DNA of 44,950 nucleotides from Opitutales bacterium (GCA_018607135.1 JABBCA010000080.1:1-44950); one strand, 5' to 3'. Positions 1 through 8,470 are shown, numbered from the stretch's first letter. Made by a program: numbers and translations. The notes: generated by a model not told the origin, from the letters alone.

Positions 1-32
1 AAACCCGCCGAACTACTTGAGTTGGCGGGTTA
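1..32 (-). terminator. Rho-independent terminator after tRNA-Glu
   Basis: Positions 2-9 (AACCCGCC) pair perfectly with 24-31 (GGCGGGTT) around a 14-base loop. Read on the minus strand the hairpin lies a few bases beyond the 3' end of tRNA-Glu, and its 3' arm ends in a T run that is cut off by the window edge. It is therefore most likely the terminator of the tRNA transcript. On the plus strand the stem is followed by A residues, so a plus-strand terminator is less likely. Confidence 0.7.
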
Positions 33-36
33 AAAA

Positions 37-114
37 TGGCCTCCCGTAGGGGATTCGAACCCCTGTTGCCTGGATGAAAACCAGGTGTCCTAGACCGGGC
101 TAGACGAACGGGAG
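37..114 (-). tRNA. tRNA-Glu (anticodon UUC)
   Basis: Read on the minus strand this folds as a cloverleaf. The acceptor arm CTCCCGT (108-114) pairs with ACGGGAG (41-47), followed by discriminator G and an encoded CCA (37-39). The D arm is GTCT/GGAC, as in known tRNA-Glu. The anticodon stem CCTGG/CCAGG holds the 7-base loop TTTTCAT, which gives anticodon TTC. The T arm carries GGTTCGAATCC. It lies downstream of comEC on the same strand and is followed by a terminator hairpin. It is complete and looks functional. Confidence 0.95.
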
Positions 115-194
115 GGAGGTTGAAGTTGCGGAAGCTGTTTGAGAATCGCTCGGGTGCAAGCCTTTCTTTTGAAAAAGTGTCTCTTTCATCGGCC

Positions 195-1844
195 CTAAGG
201 GCTGTAAATTAGGCCTAAAAGCAGAGTGAAAATTACATATACTGGAGGGATGAGGATTGCCAAAGATCGGAAACGAAGTCGGTTCAGGTGGAGCCAAAAA
301 ACCAGGCCGATAAATCCGATGACTCCGATATAGCTGATGGTTTTAGGGAAGCCATCGCTGTTGATGGCAGAGCCAGGAATGGATAAATTGAGTTGGATCA
401 GCCATTCCATGATCGAAATGCATACCCACGAAGAATGATTCATGAATGCACACAGTGGTGTGAAACCAATGGCTGCCACGCTTAGACTGATCACACCCCC
501 TGTGATGACTAAGGCAGCTAAATAAATAAGTAACATATTAAGCCAAATGGCACCTGGAGCGATGAATCCGAATAAGCCTGCGCTGAGAGGTGCGCTGGCT
601 AGCCATGCGGCAATGCTAATGCTGAATAGTAAGAGTAATTTATCGGTAATCCATGCGCGGGAGCGCTGACTTTGGCTCCAGTCTGCCTCGGGTAGGAATT
701 GGTTCGGGTGAAAGCGTTTCGTTAGCACTTCATGTAACGGGAGCCCGAAAAGTAAAATACTTAATACGACGGTGTAAGAGAGTTGAAAACCCAAACTCCA
801 AACCTGCTCGGGCGCGATCCATAACACTGCGACTGCCGAGCTGGCGAGGGCTGCAAGCGGAGAACGTTGGCGGGTGAGTGCGTAGCTGAGCCAGAAGCAG
901 GCGGCCATCAGGAATGCTCGGACTGCGGAGGGAGAAGCGCCCGTGATTTCAACATAGAGATAGAGCAAAGGAAGGCCGACCCATGGACTGAAATGTCTAG
1001 GGACTCGTAGCAGTAGTAAAAACTGTGCAATTACGGTCGCGATGACTCCTATATGCAGTCCGCTGATTGCGAAAAAGTGCATGGTTCCTGTCATACGGAA
1101 GCGCTCGGTCTGCTCGTCGGAGAGTGCGGCTTTTTTGCCTAGAAGCATGGCCACATAAACGTTCGTGAGGTGTGTATTTGCGGGGGCACCTAGGCGCAGG
1201 TATTCGTCGAACCGCTCATTCATTCGCATGCAAAATCGATCGAAGGCGGAGGCTTCTTTGAGGACTCTTAGCTCAGAGGTTCGCTCGAAGGTGTAGTGAA
1301 TTCCGATACTTTTAAGGTAGGCTGCAAAACTGTCTTCGCCGTCCTCTATGAGGATTGGTCGTAGAATACCGGTGAGTTTTAGTGTCTGTCCGCGTCGTAG
1401 CATGTAGTCGCTTTGTTCGGGAGATTTAACTCTGAAGTAGATTCGACTTTTTGCTAAGACTGGACTGGTTGGCGTCGCTTCTGAGACTTTTGCGATGCCA
1501 GTGGAGTTGCGGTAGACTGTCATCGATCCAAGCACACGCTCTACTCGGAACGTGAGTGTCGCTTCGCGTTCAGGAAGCGCGAGCGTTGTCGGATGTGGTT
1601 TGGCTGGAAATCGCTCCAATCCGTAAGCCCAGAAGCTAAGAGTGGTGCCAATGAAGAAGCAGCATAACCAAAGACGAGTGAGTTGCTTGTGTTGATTGCA
1701 CCATAGACTCGCAAGTAGTGCTACAAGGGCGCAGGGCAAGAGTAGGCTGACAGGCGCTTGGTGCGTCTTTGCAATGCAGAGACCAGTGATCAATCCTGGT
1801 AGCAAATACAGGGCAGGGGCTCGCGTTGGTGTCGGTGAATTCAA
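195..1844 (-). CDS. comEC: ComEC/Rec2-family DNA uptake channel, short form without nuclease-like domain
   Basis: This is a 549-residue polytopic membrane protein of the ComEC/Rec2 family, which forms the inner-membrane channel for single-stranded DNA in natural transformation. It has an N-terminal hydrophobic pair, a soluble OB-like stretch at about residues 90-190, and the competence domain from about 240 with the FAISGLHIG motif and a later GFQLSY motif. Family members are usually 700-800 residues, ending in a metallo-beta-lactamase-like domain. This one stops after the last membrane segments (about residue 549), with no HxHxDH motif. The only in-frame start is TTG at 1844, because a stop lies ten codons upstream. 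It is divergent from rarA. It could be a natural short form working with a separate hydrolase, or a truncated gene. Family assignment is firm; activity is not. Confidence 0.88.
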   Translation of the reverse strand: MNSPTPTRAPALYLLPGLITGLCIAKTHQAPVSLLLPCALVALLASLWCNQHKQLTRLWLCCFFIGTTLSFWAYGLERFPAKPHPTTLALPEREATLTFRVERVLGSMTVYRNSTGIAKVSEATPTSPVLAKSRIYFRVKSPEQSDYMLRRGQTLKLTGILRPILIEDGEDSFAAYLKSIGIHYTFERTSELRVLKEASAFDRFCMRMNERFDEYLRLGAPANTHLTNVYVAMLLGKKAALSDEQTERFRMTGTMHFFAISGLHIGVIATVIAQFLLLLRVPRHFSPWVGLPLLYLYVEITGASPSAVRAFLMAACFWLSYALTRQRSPLAALASSAVAVLWIAPEQVWSLGFQLSYTVVLSILLFGLPLHEVLTKRFHPNQFLPEADWSQSQRSRAWITDKLLLLFSISIAAWLASAPLSAGLFGFIAPGAIWLNMLLIYLAALVITGGVISLSVAAIGFTPLCAFMNHSSWVCISIMEWLIQLNLSIPGSAINSDGFPKTISYIGVIGFIGLVFWLHLNRLRFRSLAILIPPVYVIFTLLLGLIYSP

Positions 1845-1942
1845 AGGAGTGCGATCTTGCTCGGGTCGAGGACGTTAGTTCCTAGTTGAAGTGGTTTCGT
1901 TCAAACTTGCAAGGCTGCGTCTGTGCTTTGATGTTTAGGCCA

Positions 1943-3295
1943 ATGTCTTCTGATCTGAATCAAGCTGGCTTCTTTGAAGCCGAGGAAAGTGCCGCGAGCG
2001 CCCATGTGAAGCGGCCGCTTGCGGTGCGTATGCGCCCTCGTGCTTTGAGCGAGATTCTCGGGCAATCGCATGTGGTCGGAGACGGTTGCCTGCTGCCGCG
2101 CTTGATACAGGCGGACAACTTTGGAAGCTTGATTTTTTATGGCCCTCCAGGCTGTGGGAAGACCTCGATGGCGGAAGTGATTGCAGAGGAAACCAAGAGT
2201 AAGTTTGTGCGTATCAACGCAGTGCTCTCCAATGTTGCTGAGATGCGAGACATCTTGCGCATGGCACGTTACGAGTCGGACAAGGATACGATTCTCTTCA
2301 TCGATGAAATTCATCGGTTTAATAAGTCTCAGCAAGACCTGCTCCTGCCCGATGTCGAGGCGGGAAACATCAGGCTTATCGGAGCGACCACGCATAATCC
2401 TGGGTTTTATGTAAATGCGCCCTTGCTCAGTCGTAGCCATTTATTCCGTCTTGAGCCAGTGGCAGCAGAGGCGATTCGTGACGTGCTCCAGCGCGCGCTG
2501 GAGGATGCGGAGCGAGGCTTGGGGGCGCAACGGTGCACTGCAGACGCGGCCGTTTTTCAAGCCATCGCAGATTTTTCAAGTGGTGACCTGCGCCGTGCAC
2601 TGAATGCCTTGGAAACCTTGGTCTTGAGTCAGCCTGTGGGGGCTCATTTAGATTCAGATGCGGTCGAGGTGTTTGCTCGTGAGCGGCAAATTCGCTATGA
2701 CCGCAATGAGGATGAGCATTACGATCACGCCTCCGCGATGATTAAGAGTCTGCGAGGATCCGATCCCGATGCGGCGCTGTATTGGACGTTTAAGATGCTG
2801 CAAGGAGGCGAAGACCCGCGCTTTTTGGCACGTCGTTTGGTGATTCTGGCTTCAGAAGACATCGGTCTTGCTAATTCGCATGCGCTGACAGTCGCTGTGG
2901 CCGCTTTTGAAGCCTGTGAAAAGGTTGGACTGCCGGAATGTGAATATGCGCTAGCCCACGCGGTATTGTATCTGGCCACTTCGCCTAAGAGTAATTCTGT
3001 CACACGTGCACTGGGCGCTGTGAAGAAAAGTCTCCGCGATGAGCCTGTTCAGCAGGTGCCGATCTGGCTACGAGATGCGCACACCAAAACTAATAAGGCG
3101 CTTGGTCACGGGGCGGATTACCGCTACAGTCATGACTTTCCGCAGGGCGTGAGTGGTCAAGACTACATGCTCGACACGCTGACTTTCTATGAACCTGGCA
3201 CTGCGGGCGCAGAAGCTGCTACGGCACAGCGCATGGAACAGTTAAAAAAACTTAAAGTCGAACTGCAAAAGCGTGAGCGCGAAGCTCGTGATTGA
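1943..3295 (+). CDS. rarA: Replication-associated recombination protein A (RarA/MgsA, AAA+ ATPase)
   Basis: RarA is a clamp-loader-like AAA+ ATPase acting at stalled replication forks. The sequence shows the N-terminal LAVRMRPRALSEILGQ block, Walker A GPPGCGKTS at about residues 67-75 (K73), and Walker B ILFIDEIHRFNK (D121, E122). A sensor-1-like IGATTHNPGF follows, then the C-terminal MgsA part with the KSLRGSDPDAALYW and EDPRFLARRLV motifs that typify this family. The open frame begins with TTG at 1886, but ATG at 1943 is preferred because it gives the usual short N-terminus before the AAA+ core; ATG 1931 is also possible. The length of about 450 residues fits the family. It shares a divergent upstream region of about 100 bp with comEC. 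Confidence 0.93.
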   Translation: MSSDLNQAGFFEAEESAASAHVKRPLAVRMRPRALSEILGQSHVVGDGCLLPRLIQADNFGSLIFYGPPGCGKTSMAEVIAEETKSKFVRINAVLSNVAEMRDILRMARYESDKDTILFIDEIHRFNKSQQDLLLPDVEAGNIRLIGATTHNPGFYVNAPLLSRSHLFRLEPVAAEAIRDVLQRALEDAERGLGAQRCTADAAVFQAIADFSSGDLRRALNALETLVLSQPVGAHLDSDAVEVFARERQIRYDRNEDEHYDHASAMIKSLRGSDPDAALYWTFKMLQGGEDPRFLARRLVILASEDIGLANSHALTVAVAAFEACEKVGLPECEYALAHAVLYLATSPKSNSVTRALGAVKKSLRDEPVQQVPIWLRDAHTKTNKALGHGADYRYSHDFPQGVSGQDYMLDTLTFYEPGTAGAEAATAQRMEQLKKLKVELQKREREARD

Positions 3296-3326
3296 TCTCT
3301 CACCTCAAATCGTTCACTTTTACATC

Positions 3327-3827
3327 ATGAACTATAAAAAACTCCCTCTATGTCTCGCATTCATGCTCAGTTTTTCAGTGACGTCTGTGTGGGCTGAAGA
3401 GGCCGCGGAGGGTGCGGAAAAAGAAATCCCGACTGAAGTTTCCGAGCCCCCTTATCAAATTGGCGACCTTCCCATGGAGCAGGGCTATTATATTGAGCGG
3501 GGCGAGGAGGCCACAAAAATTAACTTCCGCATCGTGAACAATCAAATGCGTGTCTACTGGATCGATTCAGACGGATTGATTGCTGAGCCAGAAGCCGTTT
3601 CTGGAAATGTTCGTTTTACCACGGCATCTTCGGGTCGCACTTTCTATGGTCTGACGCCACTGAGCGGCGATTTTGGAATGGGTTCACCTGCGAATTTGCC
3701 TCCACCACATATTTTCAATCTAATTCTCACTCTGGATAATTCAGGTCAGATCACCACACACAATTTTCGCTACACTGCAAATTTGGATGAGGCGGTGCTT
3801 CCTGAAGGAGCTAGCTTCCCAGAGTAA
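3327..3827 (+). CDS. Exported protein of unknown function
   Basis: A 166-residue protein starting at ATG 3327. The frame is open from 3273, but the internal ATG gives a clean signal peptide: a basic start (MNYKK), a hydrophobic core, and a likely cut after VWA near residue 23. The mature part is acidic at first, then appears beta-rich (repeated blocks such as INFRIVNNQMRVYWID and IFNLILTLDN), with no motif I recognise. It begins 31 bases after the rarA stop and may be co-transcribed with it. A small secreted or periplasmic beta-sandwich protein is the most that can be said. Confidence 0.7.
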   Translation: MNYKKLPLCLAFMLSFSVTSVWAEEAAEGAEKEIPTEVSEPPYQIGDLPMEQGYYIERGEEATKINFRIVNNQMRVYWIDSDGLIAEPEAVSGNVRFTTASSGRTFYGLTPLSGDFGMGSPANLPPPHIFNLILTLDNSGQITTHNFRYTANLDEAVLPEGASFPE

Positions 3828-3922
3828 CTGAGGCCGCGCTCATAGATATTTCTGATATCCTCTGCTCGTTTGCGGGTAGATCGATGATGTGTTCCTCTGA
3901 ATGCGTCGAATTCCATTAACTT

Positions 3923-4393
3923 ATGAATTTTCCACAACTTTTTAAAAGTTGGATACTGATTGCACTCGGTGTGCTGTTGGCGTCCAACACGTCTCAAGGT
4001 ATCGCTTACGACAGTAATGGTGCCCTCATCGTTGCAGTCATCTTACTCAGTCTGTGTAATGTCTTTTTTAAGCCATTGCTCATGCTCTTTTCGTTGCCGT
4101 TCATTATTTTGACTTTCGGGATCGGTGTTTGGTTGATCAATGCATTGCTTTTCCTGCTCGTTGGTGGGCTCGTCGAAGGCTTCCATGTGGCTAGCTTTGG
4201 CAGCGCTTTGTGGGGCGCACTTGTCGTGAGTATCACTAGTGCCGTGGCCAATCTACTATTCGGTAAGAACCGAGTTAAAGTGCAAATGAGTGGCACACGC
4301 CCGCAGCAAAGTAATGCGACAGGTGGAGGTGACAGACCGCGAACTCAGCAAACTCGCCGTCCGCTTAATGACGACGACGTAATTGATATTTAG
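3923..4393 (+). CDS. Phage_holin_4_2 / YvlD-like small membrane protein
   Basis: A 156-residue protein with about four hydrophobic segments between residues 8 and 115, joined by short loops, and a hydrophilic tail rich in Q, R, T and D. The pattern NVFFKPLLMLFSLPFIILT followed by GxxxxxINALLFLLV matches the family called phage holin 4 superfamily 2, or YvlD-like. Despite the name, these are chromosomal inner-membrane proteins of unknown function and not phage genes. Nothing nearby suggests a prophage. The start is ATG 3923. Confidence 0.8.
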   Translation: MNFPQLFKSWILIALGVLLASNTSQGIAYDSNGALIVAVILLSLCNVFFKPLLMLFSLPFIILTFGIGVWLINALLFLLVGGLVEGFHVASFGSALWGALVVSITSAVANLLFGKNRVKVQMSGTRPQQSNATGGGDRPRTQQTRRPLNDDDVIDI

Positions 4394-4460
4394 CAGGAGT
4401 GAGTATCGAGGTTTGAGCACAGGCGATCGAGCTTACTGGTGAGTGTGGTTTCACCATAGG

Positions 4461-4509
4461 ACGTTCGATTTTGGATGTTCGACGTTCTTACTTAACGCCT
4501 ATTGACGTT
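4461..4509 (+). repeat. Degenerate short repeat (ACGTTCGA/ATGTTCGACGTTC units)
   Basis: ACGTTCGAT at 4461 is followed by ATGTTCGACGTTC from 4475, and GACGTTC recurs at 4504. These make a small cluster of related 7-9 base units in the gap before the methyltransferase gene. The pattern looks like a degenerate intergenic repeat and not a regulatory palindrome. No function is claimed. Confidence 0.3.
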
Positions 4510-4543
4510 CATGCACGGTTCCGCATCTTCCCCCTGTTCATTC

Positions 4544-6100
4544 ATGAAGAAAACCAATCTCAATCTCGCCAAAGAAATTTATAAGCAGCTCCGCACTGAA
4601 TCTTGGGAGCGTCTGTGGGAGCGTGAAGTGCCCTTGTTTGATGCGGGAACTGCTGAAGAGCGTCTCGCCCGTGTGGGCTTGGTTCGTGCGATGGGTGTGG
4701 TGGCACTAGAAAAAGCGACTCAAGAACAACGCCAGCAAACTCGGGAATGGTTGACCCGCCTCTTGCAAGACCCACAAGAGAAGATCCGTCGCTATGCGAT
4801 GAATGCCTTACCCAAGCTCGGAGGGAGTGCCGATGCCGAAAAAGCGGTGTTAGAAATTTTGGATCAACCTGAAGGTGAGCGTGAGGTTAAGAACGTCAGC
4901 CAGACTTTAAGCAAAATCGGCGGCGAAGCCACACTAGAGAAACTAGAGGAGCTGCATGATTCGAATGACGCTTTGCACCAAGCCGAGCAAAAAGTGAAAG
5001 CACAGCTCGCTCGAAAAGAGGAGCCTGCGAGCATCCGCCTAGATGTAAAGATCAAGGAGACGCGTAAGTTACGCATCCACCTGCGCACCCGCAAGGGTAT
5101 GGAGGTCTTTGTTCGTGATGAGCTACTGGCGCATCCGAAGTTAAAGAGTCGTTTCAAGATTGTCCGGACCAGTCCTGCCTGCGTGGCGATCACCGCTCTG
5201 CGCCCGTTCACTCTCGCAGATTTGTATCAACTACGCACTATTGGTTCGGTCAATTTCGTGCTCGGCATTGTCGCCAAAAACGAAGCGCAGCATACCGATG
5301 CACTGGCAACGATCATTGCCTCAGAATTAACACAGTTACTTTGCCAGAAATTAACTGAAGGCCAAGCACGCTACCGCTTACAGTTTATGCGTGCCAAGGT
5401 GCCACCGCGTAAGGTGCAGGCGATCGCAAATGCTGCATTTGCACTTTGCCCCGACTTACTCAACGATCCACGCAAATCACCATGGGCGATCGAAGTGTAT
5501 CCTGAGAAGGTCGGGCAGTCGGTTGAATTGCGTCCACGTGTCCAGCCTGATCCTCGCTTTACGTATCGAGTGGACGACGTGCCCGCGTCCACACATCCAC
5601 CGCTTGCCGCAGCAATGGCACAGATGGCTGGCATTCAAGAGAAGGAATCTATTTGGGACCCGTTTTGTGGCTCCGCGCTCGAATTAATTGAACGGGCTCG
5701 TCTGGGCGAAGTCGACTCGATCATTGCCTCCGATCGCGATCTAGACGCGATTGAAGTCGCTCGTTTGAATTTTAAATCGGCAGGCATCGAGAGTGGAAAG
5801 ATTGCGCTGCATCGCTGTAGCTTTCGCAGCTATGAATCTGTGACTGGCATTGCTCCAAACAGCATCAGTTTGATTATCGCCAATCCGCCACTCGGTCGCC
5901 GCATCCGGATCGAAGATCTGCAGGGACTGATTCAAGAGTTCTACCAAATTGCTGCTGACACACTTCGCCCTGGGGGACGTCTGGTGTTTATCAACCCATT
6001 AAAAATGGATAGCCCCGATCCTTCATTGAAGTTAGAAGCTCGCCATCTAGTCGATATCGGTGGCTTCGATTGCCGCGTTGAGAAGTGGGTGAAGTGTTAG
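4544..6100 (+). CDS. HEAT-repeat / THUMP-like / RlmL-type RNA methyltransferase fusion
   Basis: A 518-residue protein in three parts. Residues about 1-165 are helical with HEAT-like repeats (for example KIRRYAMNALPKLGG and EREVKNVSQTLSKIGGEATL). Residues about 175-310 resemble the THUMP-type RNA-binding and ferredoxin-like region of RlmL/Trm14 enzymes (MEVFVRDELLAHPKLK). Residues about 330-500 form a SAM-dependent methyltransferase with WDPFCGSALELIERA (about 370) as the SAM-binding motif I and NPPLGRR (about 447) as the catalytic motif of N2-guanine methylases. The likely substrate is a guanine in rRNA or tRNA (inference). The frame opens with ATG 4502; ATG 4544 is preferred because it begins MKKTNLNLAKEIY. 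The HEAT extension is unusual for this family. Confidence 0.8.
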   Translation: MKKTNLNLAKEIYKQLRTESWERLWEREVPLFDAGTAEERLARVGLVRAMGVVALEKATQEQRQQTREWLTRLLQDPQEKIRRYAMNALPKLGGSADAEKAVLEILDQPEGEREVKNVSQTLSKIGGEATLEKLEELHDSNDALHQAEQKVKAQLARKEEPASIRLDVKIKETRKLRIHLRTRKGMEVFVRDELLAHPKLKSRFKIVRTSPACVAITALRPFTLADLYQLRTIGSVNFVLGIVAKNEAQHTDALATIIASELTQLLCQKLTEGQARYRLQFMRAKVPPRKVQAIANAAFALCPDLLNDPRKSPWAIEVYPEKVGQSVELRPRVQPDPRFTYRVDDVPASTHPPLAAAMAQMAGIQEKESIWDPFCGSALELIERARLGEVDSIIASDRDLDAIEVARLNFKSAGIESGKIALHRCSFRSYESVTGIAPNSISLIIANPPLGRRIRIEDLQGLIQEFYQIAADTLRPGGRLVFINPLKMDSPDPSLKLEARHLVDIGGFDCRVEKWVKC

Positions 6101-6159
6101 TTTGGTATTAAGCGCTTATCTTTTTTGAAACTATTAAATGCCGTAGTTTCTGGTGGAAT

Positions 6160-6354
6160 ATGAAATTATCTCAAATGGCGCTCCTGCTTGTGACTTTTTC
6201 GTCATACTCGTTTGCTGACATTACACCGATCTCTTATGATGCGTTGAGTCGTCTGCCAATCGAGGCGAAAGGGATCTCAAAAGAGATTGCTAAAGTTGAC
6301 ACTACCCGGGGAAATCCATGCGAGGCGGTCGTGATGTTCGAAGTGTCGCGCTAG
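6160..6354 (+). CDS. Small putative exported protein or gene remnant
   Basis: A 64-residue open frame with GGTGGA seven bases before ATG 6160 and a convincing signal peptide (MKLSQMALLLVTFSSYSFA), then about 45 residues with no known motif. It ends abruptly at TAG 6352. The same reading frame carries a second open stretch from 6400 to 6615, after stops at 6352 and 6397. This suggests the ORF may be the intact 5' part of a broken longer gene. Alternatively it is a true small secreted protein. The ribosome-binding site and signal peptide favour translation of at least this part. Confidence 0.4.
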   Translation: MKLSQMALLLVTFSSYSFADITPISYDALSRLPIEAKGISKEIAKVDTTRGNPCEAVVMFEVSR

Positions 6355-6399
6355 CGAAGGAAGTCTCCAGAGGATGACCGATATTGTATATGAGGTTGA

Positions 6400-6615
6400 T
6401 TATGCACCCCTCATACTCGTTCTATTTATTTGAGCAAGGCTAGGGCAATACTCGAAGACTATCTTGAAGAAGATCTAGACGATAAATATGCATGGCTAGT
6501 ATATCTTCACAATTATTATCGCTTTAGCCCAAACTATGCAAAGGCGTTTCCCGAACAACATGTTGGCTTCCGTAATTACTGGTCAATCAAGCACATTTCA
6601 AATGAATCGCATTAG
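6400..6615 (+). pseudogene. Possible 3' remnant of the preceding exported-protein gene
   Basis: This open stretch has the same frame as the ORF at 6160-6354 but lies after two in-frame stops. It has no ATG and could start only from TTG at 6430. Its protein (LEDYLEEDLDDKYAWLVYLH and onward) reads like normal protein sequence, with many aromatics and acidic residues, and ends at 6615. It is read here as a decayed 3' half. A separate small gene with a TTG start cannot be excluded. No family is recognised. Confidence 0.3.
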
Positions 6616-6624
6616 AAATGTGCT
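6590..6624 (+). other. 10-bp inverted repeat overlapping the end of the remnant ORF
   Basis: AGCACATTTC at 6590-6599 pairs exactly with GAAATGTGCT at 6615-6624 around a 15-base loop. It spans the stop at 6613-6615. No T run follows on either strand, so it is not a typical intrinsic terminator. It could still act as a transcript-end structure for the small ORF. Confidence 0.4.
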
Positions 6625-6952
6625 CACCTGACGGGGGTCCGTGAAACGCTTAGGCGACAAGCGCACATCGCTGCCTGTAAGCCCTGCAGTCAGGTATGTT
6701 TATATGCTCCCTTGCGCTACAGTTGCCGAGCACTGCCATTAACCCGCTATCCCTCGTGTCCTAGGTTGGATATGGTTACTTAGGGAGACGTTTGGTGTGA
6801 ATGTTTTTTAGCTACAGGGTTGTTGGCTCGAGGGTGAGATGAAGCGGCTATTCCTTATTCAAGGAGGAGAGGAATGTTCGTTCTTTTTGAGCGTGTAAAA
6901 AGTTTTCAAAATCTTGCACTGGTGAATTCGTTGGTTTTATTGGGCGGCTGTT
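6625..6952. other. Intergenic stretch without a gene; candidate promoter for the protease
   Basis: About 330 bases with no credible ORF, tRNA or known RNA fold. ACCTGAC at 6626-6632 is repeated inverted as GTCAGGT near 6691, but the arms are short and far apart. Near the right end TTGCAC (6914-6919) and TTTATT (6936-6941) are 16 bases apart, close to a sigma-70 pair, and lie just before the protease start at 6953. That promoter is a guess from spacing only. Confidence 0.35.
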
Positions 6953-8410
6953 ATGAAAGCTCGTTTACTTGCAGTCGTATGTATTTTAGGAGGTCTTTTT
7001 GTGGCGGTCGTCTGCGCGCAAAAGAAGGAAGTTAATTTGGACTTGGATTCAAGACCGATGGATCGTGAGAATCCAAAGTATTTGACGAGCTATGCGCCTG
7101 TTTTGAAGGATGCAAAAGATGCGGTGGTTGCGGTGCATTCGGCGCGTATCTTGAAGGTCTATCGTTCTCGTGGGATGGACCCTCGAGAGCAGCTACTGCG
7201 TCGCTATTTTGGTATGCCAGTGCCAGAGCAACAAGCGCCCGAGGTCGAGGAGCGTCGTGCGCCGCAGGGAGTGGGTTCGGGCGTAGTGATTTCGGCGGAC
7301 GGCTATATCGTGACGAACAATCATGTGATTTCGACGGAGGCGGGAACGCCTGCCGATGAGATTTTGGTCGAACTGACAGATGGCCGCGAGTTGGAGGCGA
7401 AGCTTGTGGGCCGTGATCCACGTAGCGATTTGGCGGTGTTGAAGGTGGATGCGGAGGATCTGACGTATCTGCCGATTGCAGACAGTGACCATTTGGAAGT
7501 GGGCGATATTGTTTTTGCGATTGGGAATCCGATGGGTATTGGGTTGACCATTACGCAGGGGATTGTGTCGGCTACGGGGCGAAGCAATTTGGCGATTCTT
7601 GGTGAGTCTGGCTATGAGAGTTTTATTCAGACAGATGCACCGATCAATCCGGGGAATTCGGGTGGGGCATTGATTGATGCGTATGGCCGCTTGGTGGGTA
7701 TCAACACCGCGATCTTGTCGCGTAGTGGTGGAAGCATTGGGTTGGGTTTTGCGATTCCTTCGACCTTTGCGCGCAAGGTGATGCTGGCCTTGATCAATGA
7801 AGGTGAAATGCGCCGTGGTGTGATTGGCGTGAGTGTGGATGATATCAATGCAGACTATGCGGAAGCCTTCGAATTGCCTGCGATCTCAGGGGCATTAATA
7901 CAATCGGTAGTCGATGGGTTACCAGCCGCACGAGCTGGCTTAAGGCAGGGTGATGTGGTGGTCTCAGTAGATGGTCGAGCGATTGTAGATGCAGCCGCTC
8001 TGCGTATTAAGCTGGGCGAGTATGCTCCAGGCACTGAGCTACAAATTGAATTTTATCGTGAGGGCCAGTTGGAGTCCTTGAATGTGCGCTTGAGCGACCC
8101 AGAGGATCCTTATGAATTGGATGCGACCATCGGTGAAATCTTAGAAGGCGTGCAGGGAGTGATTTTGAGTGACCTGTGGCGTCGAGAATTTGGCATCGAA
8201 CGTGACGTGGACGGTATTTTGGTGCTTTCAGTCGCAAATGATTCGCCGTTTGTGGATGCGTTGCCTCGTGGAAGTGTAATTTTAGAAATCAATGGTCAAG
8301 TCTCAGAGACGATTGAGGAGGCTGAAAGCTTATTAGATACGCAAAAAGTGAGTCGCTTATACCTCTATTTCAACGGTCGACGGGGTTATCTGACGATTCG
8401 TAGTGATTAG
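6953..8410 (+). CDS. Periplasmic HtrA/Deg-type serine protease with PDZ domains
   Basis: A 485-residue secreted protease of the DegP/DegQ/DegS family, which degrades or refolds damaged envelope proteins. It has a signal peptide (residues 1-22, cut after VCA) and a trypsin-like domain at about 50-285. The catalytic triad is visible: H124 in VTNNHVIS, D159 in RSDLAVLKV, and S236 in INPGNSGGAL. A PDZ domain follows at about 290-375, and a second, more divergent one at about 395-480 (ILVLSVANDSPFVDALPRGS). Length fits DegP/DegQ. The gene stands alone after a 330-base gap. Which Deg subtype it is cannot be told from sequence. Confidence 0.93.
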   Translation: MKARLLAVVCILGGLFVAVVCAQKKEVNLDLDSRPMDRENPKYLTSYAPVLKDAKDAVVAVHSARILKVYRSRGMDPREQLLRRYFGMPVPEQQAPEVEERRAPQGVGSGVVISADGYIVTNNHVISTEAGTPADEILVELTDGRELEAKLVGRDPRSDLAVLKVDAEDLTYLPIADSDHLEVGDIVFAIGNPMGIGLTITQGIVSATGRSNLAILGESGYESFIQTDAPINPGNSGGALIDAYGRLVGINTAILSRSGGSIGLGFAIPSTFARKVMLALINEGEMRRGVIGVSVDDINADYAEAFELPAISGALIQSVVDGLPAARAGLRQGDVVVSVDGRAIVDAAALRIKLGEYAPGTELQIEFYREGQLESLNVRLSDPEDPYELDATIGEILEGVQGVILSDLWRREFGIERDVDGILVLSVANDSPFVDALPRGSVILEINGQVSETIEEAESLLDTQKVSRLYLYFNGRRGYLTIRSD

Positions 8411-8423
8411 GTGGTCTGATGAC

Positions 8424-8447
8424 TTGACGTAAGGGCAGTGTTTGCCG
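8424..8447 (+). promoter_or_regulatory. Candidate promoter of the MshEN-regulator-pilB operon
   Basis: TTGACG at 8424-8429 is followed, 18 bases on, by an AT-rich block beginning CATTTTAAT. This lies in the 60-base gap between the protease stop and the start of the next gene at 8471. The -35 hexamer is good and the -10 is weak. No terminator is visible after the protease gene, so read-through is also possible. Confidence 0.3.
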
Positions 8448-8470
8448 CATTTTAATGGGCATTAGACCCC

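Noticed and set aside
1901-2440. 179-residue minus-strand ORF opposite rarA
   Set aside because: It covers the AAA+ motifs of rarA on the other strand and has no plausible ribosome-binding site or family.
3923-4393. Prophage holin
   Set aside because: The family name suggests a phage, but no lysis, tail or capsid gene is nearby, and the family is chromosomal in many bacteria.
6625-6952. Integron attC site, riboswitch or other structured RNA in the gene-poor gap
   Set aside because: No paired GTTRRRY/RYYYAAC core or known RNA motif was found. The only inverted segments are short and far apart.
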